This document shows positions 34,107-44,671 of a stretch of 64,000 nt of DNA, in pieces. The stretch covers positions 186,001-250,000 of the forward strand of contig OZ025798.1 in assembly GCA_964019425.1 (NCBI GenBank), read 5' to 3'. The notes beneath the pieces are model-generated. The model did no database searches and was not told the DNA's origin. It saw only the letters and a program-made list of their open reading frames with translations. The DNA comes from Flectonema sp. DT1601. Its lineage: Eukaryota > Euglenozoa > Diplonemea > Diplonemida > Diplonemidae. Each line of letters opens with the position of its first letter. Positions within the stretch are counted from its first letter, which is position 1. Both the position numbers and the translations under genes were made by a program.

Positions 34107-36002
34107 CTACATCAAACGAGCGCTAGGAAATGCAACAATGTCGGAGGGAATTGGAGGAGGTGATGTAGGACGACTTCTCAAATCATATGCAAGTCGTTTA
34201 GCGAGAGTAACAACATCAGGAATGCCATCATCAGCAATTGAAATTGAAGGAGAAGAAATAACAGTCCCGACTCCAAGAGCTCTATTCACAGCAGTAAACA
34301 GATCAGCAGAAGTCGGATCAGATGCCGGTGTTCGAATTGACTTCTTCCTCGAAAAGGACATCTCTCTCGATGTCGAAGGATGATGAGATACAAATGGAAA
34401 GTGTGGAAGATTATAACCGTGAAAACTACAACTCTGTAACCGCTGTTGTACATCCTCTTCCTCATTATCTTCCGGAAGTGTAAACGGCGGAGGAATTGAA
34501 GTACTGCTCGTCTCAATACTCTTTTGATAGTTTTCAGATAAATTAATATTATCAGGTTTTGGTTGTTGGCGGATGTTCTGCTTCCTCGCTGTTTCAGCAG
34601 CACGAACTGCCTTCATCATCAACATCTTGAAATTAGGATCACCAACGTTCCCATACTTCGATAGGTTTATTCCCTCAAATGATTTGTGTAGTTCCAGATC
34701 TTCTTGAGTGTTAATATTTAATTGCGGAATAGGACAGCTGACAGGTGTTACTAACACTTCGCTAGGAGGAGTTCTAATTGGTGTTACGTTACTAACTGAT
34801 GTGATGTTCGTAGCGGATGGTGTTGATTTAGTGCCTCTCTTTACTTTCTTTCTTCGTTTCTTCTTTGCAGGAGTTACAGTACCTTGTCCAGTAGGAAGTC
34901 CAATATCATAATCAAAGAGAGAATCTTTATCGATGATATCTTCTGTTGCAACTCTAAGTACTGACGCTAGTGATTCTTGTGCTGGAGTACTTAGCGGAAG
35001 AGCTGAAAGGTGTTGTCCGCTTACTGTTGGTGTTGCTGAGTAACCAAAATGTTGATCTTCTGATGCTCTTGATACTGTCAGATGAGGAACATCAATTGGG
35101 AGTGGTTCTACGTCCGTACTGACACTCGGGACTGTGTTTCCTAATATCCCTTTTTGTAAAGATGCGATTGTCGCTACTAAATCTTCTTGTGGAGAGAACT
35201 GTGAAGGGTTCAGACAAACAGTTTCTTCTAAATTATTAACACTTTGACCAAGAGCTTGATTAAGACTTCCAATTGTCTGAGCTAACAACTCTTCACGTGT
35301 TGCTGACTCTACTGTGGCTCCTAAATTCTGTCGAGGTGATGTCAGGTAATTATCAGGTGATTGCCTAATAGTTCCACCCATTTGATGAGAGGCTGTACTA
35401 AGTGACGCCCCCAAGTTACCAATTGCAGGAGATCCTAAATAAGACTGAGGAGCAGCATTACCACCGTATGGAGTGGCAACTGGTGGTGACATACTACTCA
35501 TAGACGCTGTAAGGTATTGATTACCAACAGTTAAATGGTTTTGACCTGAAGGTGTTTGAATACTTCCAATAGAATTACCATTCATAAGATTATTAGGAAT
35601 TGGTAAATGTTGTTGAGATGTATAATGACTACTCGTAGACACTCCTAGATTATCTTTTGGAACAGAGAGCAATGGAGTACTCTTCATATTTAGTTGATTG
35701 CTAACAACTTGACTCAATCCCAATTGTTGTATTGTTGCAGTCAGACTGGCAATTGTGTCTTCTAATTTATTTCTACTGCTACCTCCAACCACACTAACTG
35801 ACTGGTTACCAGGAGGATTACTCGTACCTGCACTTGGGTATAATATTGGAGTATTGTTCTGTGAAGTTTCAATCATCAACTCACCCAGTAATGGAGGTTG
35901 TGATGCAGGTTGAATCACATCACTAGCTGGTGTTGGTGCACTCGGATATAATAATGGAGGAGGTCTCGGGATAGAGTCTCTCCAGTTCTTCCGTTGCGGC
36001 AT
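34107..36002 (-). CDS. Low-complexity Ser/Thr/Pro/Asn-rich protein
   Basis: 631 residues, no recognised domain. The N-terminus has two LLYPSA/ILYPSA copies. The middle is Ser/Gln/Leu-rich with repeated short patterns ESLASVLRVA, DLVATIASLQKG and DTIASLTATIQQLG, which look like a short amphipathic helix used three or four times (D..A.IASL or close). A basic block KKKRRKKVKRGTK near 400 is a likely nuclear localisation signal. The start lies 11 nt after a clear TTTTTAAACAG acceptor. Probably a largely disordered nuclear or scaffold protein; function unknown. Confidence 0.75.
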   Translation of the reverse strand: MPQRKNWRDSIPRPPPLLYPSAPTPASDVIQPASQPPLLGELMIETSQNNTPILYPSAGTSNPPGNQSVSVVGGSSRNKLEDTIASLTATIQQLGLSQVVSNQLNMKSTPLLSVPKDNLGVSTSSHYTSQQHLPIPNNLMNGNSIGSIQTPSGQNHLTVGNQYLTASMSSMSPPVATPYGGNAAPQSYLGSPAIGNLGASLSTASHQMGGTIRQSPDNYLTSPRQNLGATVESATREELLAQTIGSLNQALGQSVNNLEETVCLNPSQFSPQEDLVATIASLQKGILGNTVPSVSTDVEPLPIDVPHLTVSRASEDQHFGYSATPTVSGQHLSALPLSTPAQESLASVLRVATEDIIDKDSLFDYDIGLPTGQGTVTPAKKKRRKKVKRGTKSTPSATNITSVSNVTPIRTPPSEVLVTPVSCPIPQLNINTQEDLELHKSFEGINLSKYGNVGDPNFKMLMMKAVRAAETARKQNIRQQPKPDNINLSENYQKSIETSSTSIPPPFTLPEDNEEEDVQQRLQSCSFHGYNLPHFPFVSHHPSTSREMSFSRKKSIRTPASDPTSADLFTAVNRALGVGTVISSPSISIADDGIPDVVTLAKRLAYDLRSRPTSPPPIPSDIVAFPSARLM

Positions 36003-36255
36003 TTTTGGAAAATCTGTTTAAAAAAAAAAAAAAAAAATCGATTTTCTCGAATCACATGTACCCCAACAGTCGCAAAGTATTTCGTTCCTCAGGTGAACCT
36101 AATAGAGAATAATTATGTCGTAAGTGTGTCACATTACTATAAAAAAATAAAATAAAAATGGTTGTTGGCAACCAACTGTTGGAGAGCTAGGAGAATGGTG
36201 CTGCTCGGAAACAAGCAGCTCCTTAACGAGATGATGTAATATAGAAAACGGAAAG

Positions 36256-39132
36256 TTAATTGTGTGAATCGTTGAAAAACCTGAATACAGCTTTACCAGG
36301 GAGCTCACCAATAACATCAGCTATACTACTCTCCGAAGCCTGCGACAACATCGCAATAGATGAAAAGTTTTTTCCAATCTGTGGTAAGTTATGAGGTGTA
36401 ATCCCGGGTATTTTCTTAAGAAATTCAATCGCAGCATCCGTGTGATTGATATTTCTATCTGAAGCGGCGTCTTCTGAAGGTTCAGGTCGTCCTCTTTTGA
36501 TTTCTTCGAAAAGTAAAGCAGTCATCGCCTGGTCCCTTGACCATAATATTTTTAGGGAAGGAAACAACACCGAGAGCGCGATTAGCTTTTCCAAGCAGTT
36601 TGAAGTTTTTTCAGCTGGAGTTAGTCGTTCTGTGAGCCATAATTTTTTATCAAATCTCGAATTTTGAAAATTCCAAGTTTCACCAGCGGTAAGGCAGAAT
36701 GGTAGGTTTCCCTCAAACTCAATCAACAACACCGGAGTTAAATATTTCTTATCTAAAGCTTCAATCTGTTGAAGTAGTCTTCCAGATTGAAGTGAACCCA
36801 TGAGATCAGGTACTGACTTTCTCTCAACAGCTATGTCATCAGTAAGAACGTAGTCAGCAACTTCAATAAAGACTGGAATTGGTACTAATCTACTTCTGTA
36901 AATGGCACTCGGTAGTTTACAACGGAATTCTCGAGTATCAACCAACACTTTACCTCCACTTCGAATGCAAGAAAGTAATCCTCCTCCTCGTTTTGAACGA
37001 ACTGGTGCAAGACTACCTTCACTTTGCGGATTTGTGTTGTTTGCTGATGCTAACGATTCATTGCTAGCGAGTGATGCTCTTCGTTGTGCTAACCATTTAA
37101 ATGCTTTCATTTCATTGTTAATTGCAGTTAGAGTCTTTTGTTGTTCTGTACTATCTGAATTACCCATAACATACACACGAGTTCTCCAGTCCGGGTGTGT
37201 CATCGCGTAGACTTCCATCTTTCTAATTGCTGCCATATTAGGATCATAAAGAATAATCCATCCTGGTTGAGTACCTTCTAATAGTTCACTACATTGATAG
37301 GACGTGTGGATTATTATATTAGGTCCTGACCCACCTCCAAATATCGTGAAATTCTGATCAATTTCGAGTGATAACATGTCCCTCGTAGTGCTTTGTTTTT
37401 TACTTGCGAGAGATGGTTCGTTTTTCTTCTTCTTAATGGATGATTGAGAACGACTATGGGATCGTTTTGATAATAGTCGTTGTTGGGGTTCTTGTTCTCC
37501 CTGAATAGGATTTGAGATATCCGCATCATCATCACTGTCAGAACTATTTAATGTCATCGCTAGAGGGTCGTCAGATGATGAATCAAATGGTTCATTTAGA
37601 GAAGGTTGAGTAAGATCAATCTCAGCGTCATCATCATCATCATGTAAATCAAAGCATCCATCAGGGATAGCAACCTCACAACTATTCTGAATTGTCTCAA
37701 CTAACTCTGATCTATCATAGTAATGATTAACTTGTTCATTATTATCTTCTTCTTGGTAGTCTTTCTGTTTCTCTTTTGGATGAAGTTCTTTAAGTTGACT
37801 CGCCATCATATTTGATTCTTTGTAGTTGTTATTAACGTATCTTTTTAGTAGATTCTGCATCACTGCGTGTTCACCGTTGTGAATAACTCTTTGAACATTA
37901 TACAAAGACTGTCTGTCCTTAACTAATATTAGTACAGTTGGTCGTTGTTCTCCTGTAAACGTTGCACCTTGAGCAAGTGAATTGTATCCAGGTCCCATTG
38001 TTTTCCAGTCAGACTTTATGTCTTTGAGAATTTCAGTGAGAATACTGAAGGATTGCTCGCGTTCTAAATCAATTTTTCCAAATCTGAGAATTCTTGACTT
38101 TGCCTGAGGTAGAAGTAACCTTGCTCCTGCAGACATCAGCCACGATGAGGGTGCTGCACCTCCGATTGATCCTTCTGCGATTTGAATTTGATATTCGAGG
38201 TGTTCGAGAAAGTCAACAGAAGTCATCGAATGCAATTTATTTAACAACTTCTTAAGAACTTCAAGCTCTGATAATACTTGTTTTATAGTACTACTGATGG
38301 TATTCGTACTACCAATTTCCTCTTTGATATATCTAGAGAGAGAACCTGCGATGACCCCGGCAGCTGATAGCTCAAAGGACGTTCCAGGTTGTTGTTTTGG
38401 TAGTTTATTTTTAAGCTCAGAAATCATATCATCGATTATGCTGATGAAAGAATTTTGCAAAGCAGCTACACTACGTGGAAGTTTTGCTTGCATCTCAACT
38501 ACTTCAAGAGGTGCCTTTTCTGTCAAGTCTTTTTGAACTTGAACATGAAACCTTGGCCACAACCAAACTGTGTTAATACATAAGTTTTTTAACAACATAT
38601 TCAAATCAATTGATTTATGAATGAACGTATCAGGTGAATCTGTTATGCAATGAAATGATGTTTCCGGTGATTTTTCTTTAATCATTCTTAATATAAATGA
38701 TTCTGGAGAGTCTCTTGAAGAGACCTGGTGAGCATTCCAAACGACACATCTTTTTAATCTTTTATCAGGACCAGACAGCTGAAGCCTACCAGATAATATA
38801 TCCACGATGAGGTAATTCGAAGCGACACTGCAAACTTGCCCATTGCTGTATTGATCTTCCCTTACTTTGGGAGTTATTTCTAAGTGAAGTTTTGACGGAT
38901 GTCTCTCTCTTTCAATACCTCTTCTTGTTAAATGATCATCGACGTATCTTTCAAATTCCGCAGTTGTGTTTAATATTAAAGTTAATCCTTCATTATTATT
39001 CTCAATTAGAATTCCAATCATTTTTGATACGACTTGAAGAGCACCCAATCCAGCAGCAGTAACTAACAATCCAGAATCACTTACCAGATTTGAAGTCATC
39101 GAATCGAGAAATGTTTTTTTATTTGTCATCAT
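36256..39132 (-). CDS. ERCC4: XPF/ERCC4-family structure-specific DNA repair endonuclease
   Basis: 958 residues, close to the 916 of human XPF. The N-terminal two thirds is the helicase-like region that has lost its ATPase motifs in this family; an acidic, low-complexity insert lies near 490-570. The ERCC4 nuclease motif reads ILTDD-type DIAVERKSVPDLMGSL near residue 765, matching the catalytic GDxnERKxxxD signature apart from its first residues, followed by FEGNLPF. A C-terminal tandem HhH region (FLKKIPGITPHNLPQIG to the end) would pair with ERCC1. Known role: 5' incision in nucleotide-excision repair and crosslink repair in the nucleus. Two adjacent ATGs open the gene, 29 nt after a TCTTTCAG acceptor. 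Confidence 0.93.
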   Translation of the reverse strand: MMTNKKTFLDSMTSNLVSDSGLLVTAAGLGALQVVSKMIGILIENNNEGLTLILNTTAEFERYVDDHLTRRGIERERHPSKLHLEITPKVREDQYSNGQVCSVASNYLIVDILSGRLQLSGPDKRLKRCVVWNAHQVSSRDSPESFILRMIKEKSPETSFHCITDSPDTFIHKSIDLNMLLKNLCINTVWLWPRFHVQVQKDLTEKAPLEVVEMQAKLPRSVAALQNSFISIIDDMISELKNKLPKQQPGTSFELSAAGVIAGSLSRYIKEEIGSTNTISSTIKQVLSELEVLKKLLNKLHSMTSVDFLEHLEYQIQIAEGSIGGAAPSSWLMSAGARLLLPQAKSRILRFGKIDLEREQSFSILTEILKDIKSDWKTMGPGYNSLAQGATFTGEQRPTVLILVKDRQSLYNVQRVIHNGEHAVMQNLLKRYVNNNYKESNMMASQLKELHPKEKQKDYQEEDNNEQVNHYYDRSELVETIQNSCEVAIPDGCFDLHDDDDDAEIDLTQPSLNEPFDSSSDDPLAMTLNSSDSDDDADISNPIQGEQEPQQRLLSKRSHSRSQSSIKKKKNEPSLASKKQSTTRDMLSLEIDQNFTIFGGGSGPNIIIHTSYQCSELLEGTQPGWIILYDPNMAAIRKMEVYAMTHPDWRTRVYVMGNSDSTEQQKTLTAINNEMKAFKWLAQRRASLASNESLASANNTNPQSEGSLAPVRSKRGGGLLSCIRSGGKVLVDTREFRCKLPSAIYRSRLVPIPVFIEVADYVLTDDIAVERKSVPDLMGSLQSGRLLQQIEALDKKYLTPVLLIEFEGNLPFCLTAGETWNFQNSRFDKKLWLTERLTPAEKTSNCLEKLIALSVLFPSLKILWSRDQAMTALLFEEIKRGRPEPSEDAASDRNINHTDAAIEFLKKIPGITPHNLPQIGKNFSSIAMLSQASESSIADVIGELPGKAVFRFFNDSHN

Positions 39133-39451
39133 TGTTGTGTCTGTTTTGAGTAGACGATGACCTGAAAGAATTAAAAATAGAGTAAATAATTTTCAACAAA
39201 AAAAAGTTAAAAGTAAGTCAAAACAGTCAAAAACAGCAACACAAACTCTGCCGCAAGCGACTGCTTGACTACGATTTTTTTTATAAACATAAAAGAAACC
39301 GGAATATAGAGGAAAAAAACATAAGGATAAAGGCATAAGAGCCCGATAACACATGTTCTAAAACAAGTTGCCATACATACGGGATTAGCAATGTGTTAGT
39401 ATATTGTGAAACCGGAATATAAAAATAAATAATAAAGGTGAGTAATGCATA
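39133..39451. other. Intergenic spacer, nothing identified
   Basis: AT-rich; contains the acceptor of the XPF gene at its right end on the coding strand and the 3' UTR of the CxxC gene. No frame of note. Confidence 0.4.
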
Positions 39452-40066
39452 TTACAGACTGTAGCGAAAGTCAGAATCCATTTCATCATTTATAGGAGGG
39501 CACATTGGTTTACTGTATTCGTTACCAATACCGGCACAAACACGGTTGAAGAATATTGAATAAGGAGCATCAGAAGCAATCAGTTTTAAGATTAGTTCTT
39601 CTTGCTTGTCAGCTAAGTCTTCAAGAAATGTTTGAAGTCCAATAAAAGGATATTTGTCCAACTCTTTCAATTCTGTTTCGGATTTCTTGTTGCTGCTACT
39701 TCCCAGGTCACGAAGTAATGAATAAGGGATGAATTGACCACTTTTTTCGTATTCATCACTTCCTTGTTCTTGAACAACAAAAGCAAAATCGTTTGCAACC
39801 CTGCTGATACTCTTTTCTTTTATCCATTCTTCCTTCTCTTCTTGAAATTTAAATGATCCTACATAAGGACGCTCCTTACTAGCACTTGACCAAACATCAA
39901 CTTCATTTGCGAAGGCTGAACAGGCAGGGCACTCCATATATTCATGATTCCAACGGGTTTCAATTCGATCTTTTCCTATTCCGTTATCATTTTTCATCCG
40001 TGCCCTCTTCGCTCCAACAGCTGTCACTAAGGATAATACAAGAAGGGTTGTAGCAACATGCATCAT
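39452..40066 (-). CDS. Secreted or ER-lumenal CxxC protein, possibly Canopy/saposin-like
   Basis: 204 residues from the ATG at 40066, which follows a TATCAAACAG acceptor by 24 nt; the longer upstream frame crosses that acceptor and is unlikely. A signal peptide is clear (MMHVATTLLVLSLVTAVGA). Mature sequence has MECPACSAFANEVDVW near 44-59, a helical charged middle (LQTFLEDLADKQEELILKL) and a second cysteine pair CAGIGNEYSKPMC near the end. A CxxC at the mature N-terminus with a late cysteine pair and helical content resembles saposin-fold ER proteins such as Canopy/CNPY, but it has four cysteines rather than six, so the assignment is tentative. No KDEL-type tail. Confidence 0.75.
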   Translation of the reverse strand: MMHVATTLLVLSLVTAVGAKRARMKNDNGIGKDRIETRWNHEYMECPACSAFANEVDVWSSASKERPYVGSFKFQEEKEEWIKEKSISRVANDFAFVVQEQGSDEYEKSGQFIPYSLLRDLGSSSNKKSETELKELDKYPFIGLQTFLEDLADKQEELILKLIASDAPYSIFFNRVCAGIGNEYSKPMCPPINDEMDSDFRYSL

Positions 40067-41247
40067 ATTGTAGGTGCACAAGAACTTGCGCTGTTTGATA
40101 ACGAAAAAGTATTTTTTTTTTCTCTGATCGCTTAGAACTAGATAAATCTCCGACCCTATCATTACAGTCAGAGAACAATTGGAGTTGCTGAAGGGTACAA
40201 ACTAAATACTCCTCTGAGACACATCTGTAGCAACTAAAAAAAAAAAAAAAAAAAAACGAATTCTAACAAAATTAAAAAAATATCATAAAAACAAGGAAGA
40301 GTGATACGCATAGACAGTGCTGTTCTTTTTTTTTTCTTCTTAAATAGGTTCGCTAATATGTGTTCGTATTAACGGGATCAACAGAACCGTGTGGTCTGCC
40401 AACGATTCGAGGAGCGTACTACTTGCTAATGATTTTGTTTGAAAAGAAATACCAATCAACCTAGTTACAACAAGTAAGCTACGTGGCATGAATACCAACG
40501 TTTTATTACGAGAAGGAAATCCTAAGTATGGATTAAGTCAGTCGATGCTTTCTATTTTTTTTTTTTTTTTTTTTTGAATTTTTGAAATGGAATACATTGA
40601 AATCCAATCAATCGGATCCAATAATTCGGGTCAACCTTTTTAAGATGTCACAAGTACCTCACTCACTGGATAGTTGAAAGGAATGAAATACAACTTAAGC
40701 TGCAGGCGGAAATAATTTGAATTTTTGAAATAAAAAAAACAATGAAAACTGACATCTACAGTAAAAAGATTTGTTAACATAGTTAACAGTTCTAAAAATA
40801 ATCAGGAAAAAAGAAACTCCATCCGGGATTAAGCAACTACAACGACGTTAAAGTCCTTCATTTGCAAGTGTTGTCCAACAGATCTTGTCGGAGTGTAAAG
40901 GATGAATTATTAAGGACTACTACGAAGAGCAGTAATCAGCAGGGAATAGGAGCGTCAAAAAAGATTTAACACAAAACACTCATTTAGAATAGGCAATTCA
41001 AAGCATGAAAAGGGATTCGAACCTACTCGACTGTTGTCTATTTAATGTGCTGCTCAGAATGAAACAACCACTACAACTGTTCATCCGAGCAAAACAGTGT
41101 CTTTTACTAAGGGTAAGAAAATACAAAGAAATAACAAACAAAAAACCATTCTGCAGCTTTGTGGTGCATTGATTGACCACCTTTACGACAATAATGGGGG
41201 AACGGAGATGTACAAAACAATAATTATTCTATGTGAGATGATTACGT
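40067..41247. other. Spacer of 1.2 kb, possibly containing a small spliced gene
   Basis: A T-run of about 22 lies at 40554-40575 and an A-run at 40236-40256. On the minus strand a short frame MHHKAAE could splice through a GTTTTTT...TTAG intron into KRHCFARMNSCSGCFILSS at about 41115-40998, ending in TGA. All three frames are partly open around 40840-40900, so this is not safe to call. A GGTTCGAATCCC string at 41010-41021 (minus) mimics a tRNA B box, but no cloverleaf forms. Confidence 0.35.
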
Positions 41248-41992
41248 TCATGTAAACCGTCCAGTAAAGCTAACATCAAAAGAACCATCCAGGGCAATAG
41301 AAGTTATTTTTCCAGTATACTCTTTTCCATCAATGATTGCAGTTATGACATCACCTGTTACGTGAGATTTGTTCTCGTCGATTGGCTTTGGTCCTAATTT
41401 GTCCCTTAGTGCCATAGGGTAGTCATCAACCCAATCTACGATTTTTGCACCAGCACTCGCATACTTTGTGCACATTTTATTTAAGACAACTGTAGCAGGG
41501 TACTTTCCTCCTGCTATGTGATCAACGAGTGCTGGGATCTGTATTTGTTATTATTATTATTATTATTATCGGTTATTCTGATTATCAATGTTTTTATGGT
41601 GAGTAACAAACCTTCTCCATTCCCTCAGGATCGTATTCGCTGTAAAATCGATCAAATCTGAACTTTAGAAGTGCGCGGGGCTGTTTTTTTATTATTATTT
41701 TATATTTCAAACCTATCAATCAAGTGATAGATAAAATACGAAAGGATACCTTGACTCCCATCCAATCACTTGAATTAACACCGTCAGAACTGTGAAGTTG
41801 ACAAAGTCTCGCAGCAGCACCATCAAGAGTAACTTCTCCAGATTGAACTTCTTCAACCAATTCATCAATCTCACTCATCCTCTCTGGACAGTACAACGTA
41901 TAAAATGCATCGAGTAAGAATCTAGTTCTGTTGAACCTATCAGGAGATGATGCTGGAGGTTGAGTTCGGATTCTAGCAGTTGAGAACACCAT
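41248..41992 (-). CDS. Small protein with two FY..Y.PE helical motifs and a Tudor/SH3-like tail (three exons)
   Basis: Exons 41992-41750, 41680-41612 and 41538-41248 join in frame to 200 residues with GTATCC and GTTTGT donors and ACAG acceptors (introns 69 and 73 nt). Two related helical units are visible: LLDAFYTLYCPERMSEIDELVEEV near 26 and LKFRFDRFYSEYDPEGMEKIPALV near 85. A similar unit, IIKFYEVWNPSKAPQVDKIL, occurs in the gene at 49.7-51.5 kb. The C-terminal 45 residues (GDVITAIIDGKEYTGKITSI...DGSFDVSFTG) look like a small beta barrel of the Tudor/SH3 kind. Function unknown; motifs of this type are common in flagellate proteins, from memory and unverified. Confidence 0.8.
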
Positions 41993-42501
41993 TTTGAGAT
42001 ATGAGACTTTTTAGACTTTTTTTTACTGTTTTTTAGAAGAAAAAGTAATTACTCTTTTTTACTTTTGGATGCTAACGAATATCTTCATGTGTATAGATTT
42101 TGCTGTATATAATTAAATATAAACAAAACTAAATAAAACATGCGGAGGACTGACCGACTATTCTGATTTATTACTGCGACCCTTCAGCAATTATCCAGGC
42201 TGAAGATGATAAAGACTAGCCTACTAGAATGTTTACTTTGTGTTTGTTATAAAATCGTTTTTTAAAAAAAGCAACAAAACGAAAAATTGAAAAATAAAAA
42301 CTTTTTTTTTCTTCCTTAAAACTCCAAAAAAAAACTTTCTCCCTCATTTCTACAGATCACATGGCACTCGAAATGGTGCTTGCAGTGAAGTGAGTAAGTC
42401 ACAGAGAGAAGTTAATTTATGGACAGAAGAAAAAAAAAAACCAACCACCTACCTCCCTTAATAACTCGTAGTGAGTTGAATTAAGCGAGGTATTAGGTAG
42501 G
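41993..42501. other. Intergenic spacer, nothing identified
   Basis: AT-rich with short A and T runs. It contains 3' UTR sequence of the MBL/rhodanese gene and the leader of the small FY-motif gene. No open frame of interest. Confidence 0.4.
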
Positions 42502-44586
42502 TCAACTACTACACTTTATTTGAGGATCGCGAAGGGTCCAAAGATCAGGTCTGAAAGTCATCAAAGTAAGACCACCACCAGTCACATCAGTCGAACGGAT
42601 ATCAAAAGCATTCAAGATTGACGTGGCTATGAATGAACGATAGCCTCCAGCACAGTATGTTATTATTTGTTTTATTTCTTTGAATTGTTCTGTTGAGTCA
42701 GTTGTGATTAAACGTTTTAAATCTTCCAACGGAACATGTTTAACATCCTGAATAGCTTGCGCTGAATATTCCACAGAAGATCTAATGTCAAGCAGCTCTT
42801 CTGATGACAATAAAACCGTATCATCGTAGCTACTTATCCTTTCTAATGGACTTAATGAATACTGATGATTTCCAGGTGATGGTAATATTAAAAATGAAAT
42901 CACAAAATCTAATAACCCAGTAGTAGATAATCTAGAAATCCCTTCTTTAACCTGTCCATGGGATGACACTCCGCATATAATTTTCAATTTCGAATGACGT
43001 TCTATAAGAGAAGCGCAAAATGCTTCAAACCTTATACTATCTAACATAGGTATTGAAAGACTTCCTTTTATATAACCTCGACTGTAATCATCTTGTGATC
43101 GAATATCGAGTAATAAAGGACACAACTCAACATCTGTTTCTTCTGTTTTTCCAGGAGATAAATGATACAGCAATCCGTGTCTTGCCTTAGTAGAGTCCCA
43201 CGACCATCCAGATTTCATTTTCTCACACAATGTCATCACTTCAGGGTTTTGTTGTAAGGGTTTGACTCCAATATAACCTCTCTTGTTGTCAGAATAGAAT
43301 TTCTTAAAGGTGGTAGGGAATGGTATCTTTATTGACTTTCCATCGTAGAGAGGGAGAACGTGAGACAAAAAGGCTTCTTTGCCAGAATCCTTAGCAGAGC
43401 GTTTATGACCAGGGATGAGACCCAAAGGGTGATTCGATTCTAGTAATAGCCTCCATCGACAGCATAACTTTGGTTCGACGGTGTGTGCGCAGAACATCAT
43501 ACCAACACGAGCTGGGAAAACAACGCAATTCGAAGTATTGATTTCATCTGAAGAAAAGTTCTTAACGAGCAGTGAAAGTGAATCAAATAATTGTTCTGCT
43601 GAAGTACGAAGGATTGTTTCCTTTGAGTCTTTGTCTTGATGTTCTGCTGCTTCATACTCACAATCAATTCTACCAACAGTATCCATCAACAGAGAACAAC
43701 CAGGAAATAGAGCAACAGGAACATTATCAGCGACAATTGAATACGAAACAGAGTCATCCGTGTATCCAGGTGTACTCCAGCATTGAATCCAACAGTTGTC
43801 TTTACTTAATTTAATCTTATGATCACCCGTCACTGTAGTGCTATCGAATGATGATTGATCTGATGACTTCCCCGTGATAATTGAACAACAAGTCTCTCTT
43901 TGAAGAGCTGCATGTCCACTTAAGGTATCAATTACTGTGTGTGTCAGGAGTACTGAAGAGATTGTTACAGATTCTTTATGAGCTAATTTTAAATAAAGAT
44001 TCACATCGAGGATTGGATCTATGACGTATCCTTTTCCAGATTCCTTATCAGCGATAAAAATAGAAGCAGCAGACAATCCAGGATGAGGAATATGAACAAC
44101 TGTAAGCCAGTCTGAAACACCTGCATCACGAGTCAGTTTATCTCCTCTCCAAAATGGAAGAGATGCACGCAGTGATGAACAGCCATTCATAATTCTAACT
44201 CCGTTAATAAAACATAATGGAGTGTCTGTTGTAACATCACCATAGCCATTCTTATCTAACCATTCTCTGTATCTCTGTGGAGGCATTAGTTGTAACCATA
44301 GTCGAAGATCATCGACGTAGTTTGTTCGAACAGCTCGTACTTGTTTTGCTGTTTCTTTTGCTTCTTCGATTTTATTTGATGAAATAATTGCTATTTTATC
44401 CATAAGTGATGATGGTATTTTATTCCCTTCTTCTAAATGTTCCCATCTAGAGATCATGTTTGACAGCAAGTCTTCATCAACACCTCCTTCACTGCATGGA
44501 GCTGCTCGTTTTCTGCTTTCGACAACTTCTTCTGAGATACCCATTTCCGCATGCAACCACTGTTTGCGGGCTGCATCTTCACTCAT
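42502..44586 (-). CDS. Degenerate metallo-beta-lactamase domain with two rhodanese domains
   Basis: 694 residues from the ATG at 44586, 9 nt after a TTTTAAAACAG acceptor; the longer frame upstream starts before that acceptor. A central MBL-like fold (about 155-350) has HTVIDTLSGH near 219 where the family normally has HxHxDH, so two metal-binding histidines appear lost. Two rhodanese domains follow. The first (about 490-560) has IICGVSSHG, lacking the usual active-site loop. The second (about 600-670) has the intact loop YCAGGYRS near 645. The layout recalls persulfide dioxygenase/rhodanese fusions of sulfide metabolism, but here sulfur transfer by the second rhodanese seems the only likely activity. 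The start lies 85 bp below the stop of the RluA gene. Confidence 0.85.
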   Translation of the reverse strand: MSEDAARKQWLHAEMGISEEVVESRKRAAPCSEGGVDEDLLSNMISRWEHLEEGNKIPSSLMDKIAIISSNKIEEAKETAKQVRAVRTNYVDDLRLWLQLMPPQRYREWLDKNGYGDVTTDTPLCFINGVRIMNGCSSLRASLPFWRGDKLTRDAGVSDWLTVVHIPHPGLSAASIFIADKESGKGYVIDPILDVNLYLKLAHKESVTISSVLLTHTVIDTLSGHAALQRETCCSIITGKSSDQSSFDSTTVTGDHKIKLSKDNCWIQCWSTPGYTDDSVSYSIVADNVPVALFPGCSLLMDTVGRIDCEYEAAEHQDKDSKETILRTSAEQLFDSLSLLVKNFSSDEINTSNCVVFPARVGMMFCAHTVEPKLCCRWRLLLESNHPLGLIPGHKRSAKDSGKEAFLSHVLPLYDGKSIKIPFPTTFKKFYSDNKRGYIGVKPLQQNPEVMTLCEKMKSGWSWDSTKARHGLLYHLSPGKTEETDVELCPLLLDIRSQDDYSRGYIKGSLSIPMLDSIRFEAFCASLIERHSKLKIICGVSSHGQVKEGISRLSTTGLLDFVISFLILPSPGNHQYSLSPLERISSYDDTVLLSSEELLDIRSSVEYSAQAIQDVKHVPLEDLKRLITTDSTEQFKEIKQIITYCAGGYRSFIATSILNAFDIRSTDVTGGGLTLMTFRPDLWTLRDPQIKCSS

Positions 44587-44671
44587 GGTATGTGTCTGTT
44601 TTAAAAAAATAGATGTAAGTATATTTATTATTGGGTTTACTCTGTTTGCTTTCTGCAATAGATTCGTATCA

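Noticed and set aside
41010-41021. tRNA B-box-like string GGTTCGAATCCC on the minus strand
   Set aside because: A 5' acceptor half can be paired only partly and no D or anticodon arms form; it fits a chance or coding match better.
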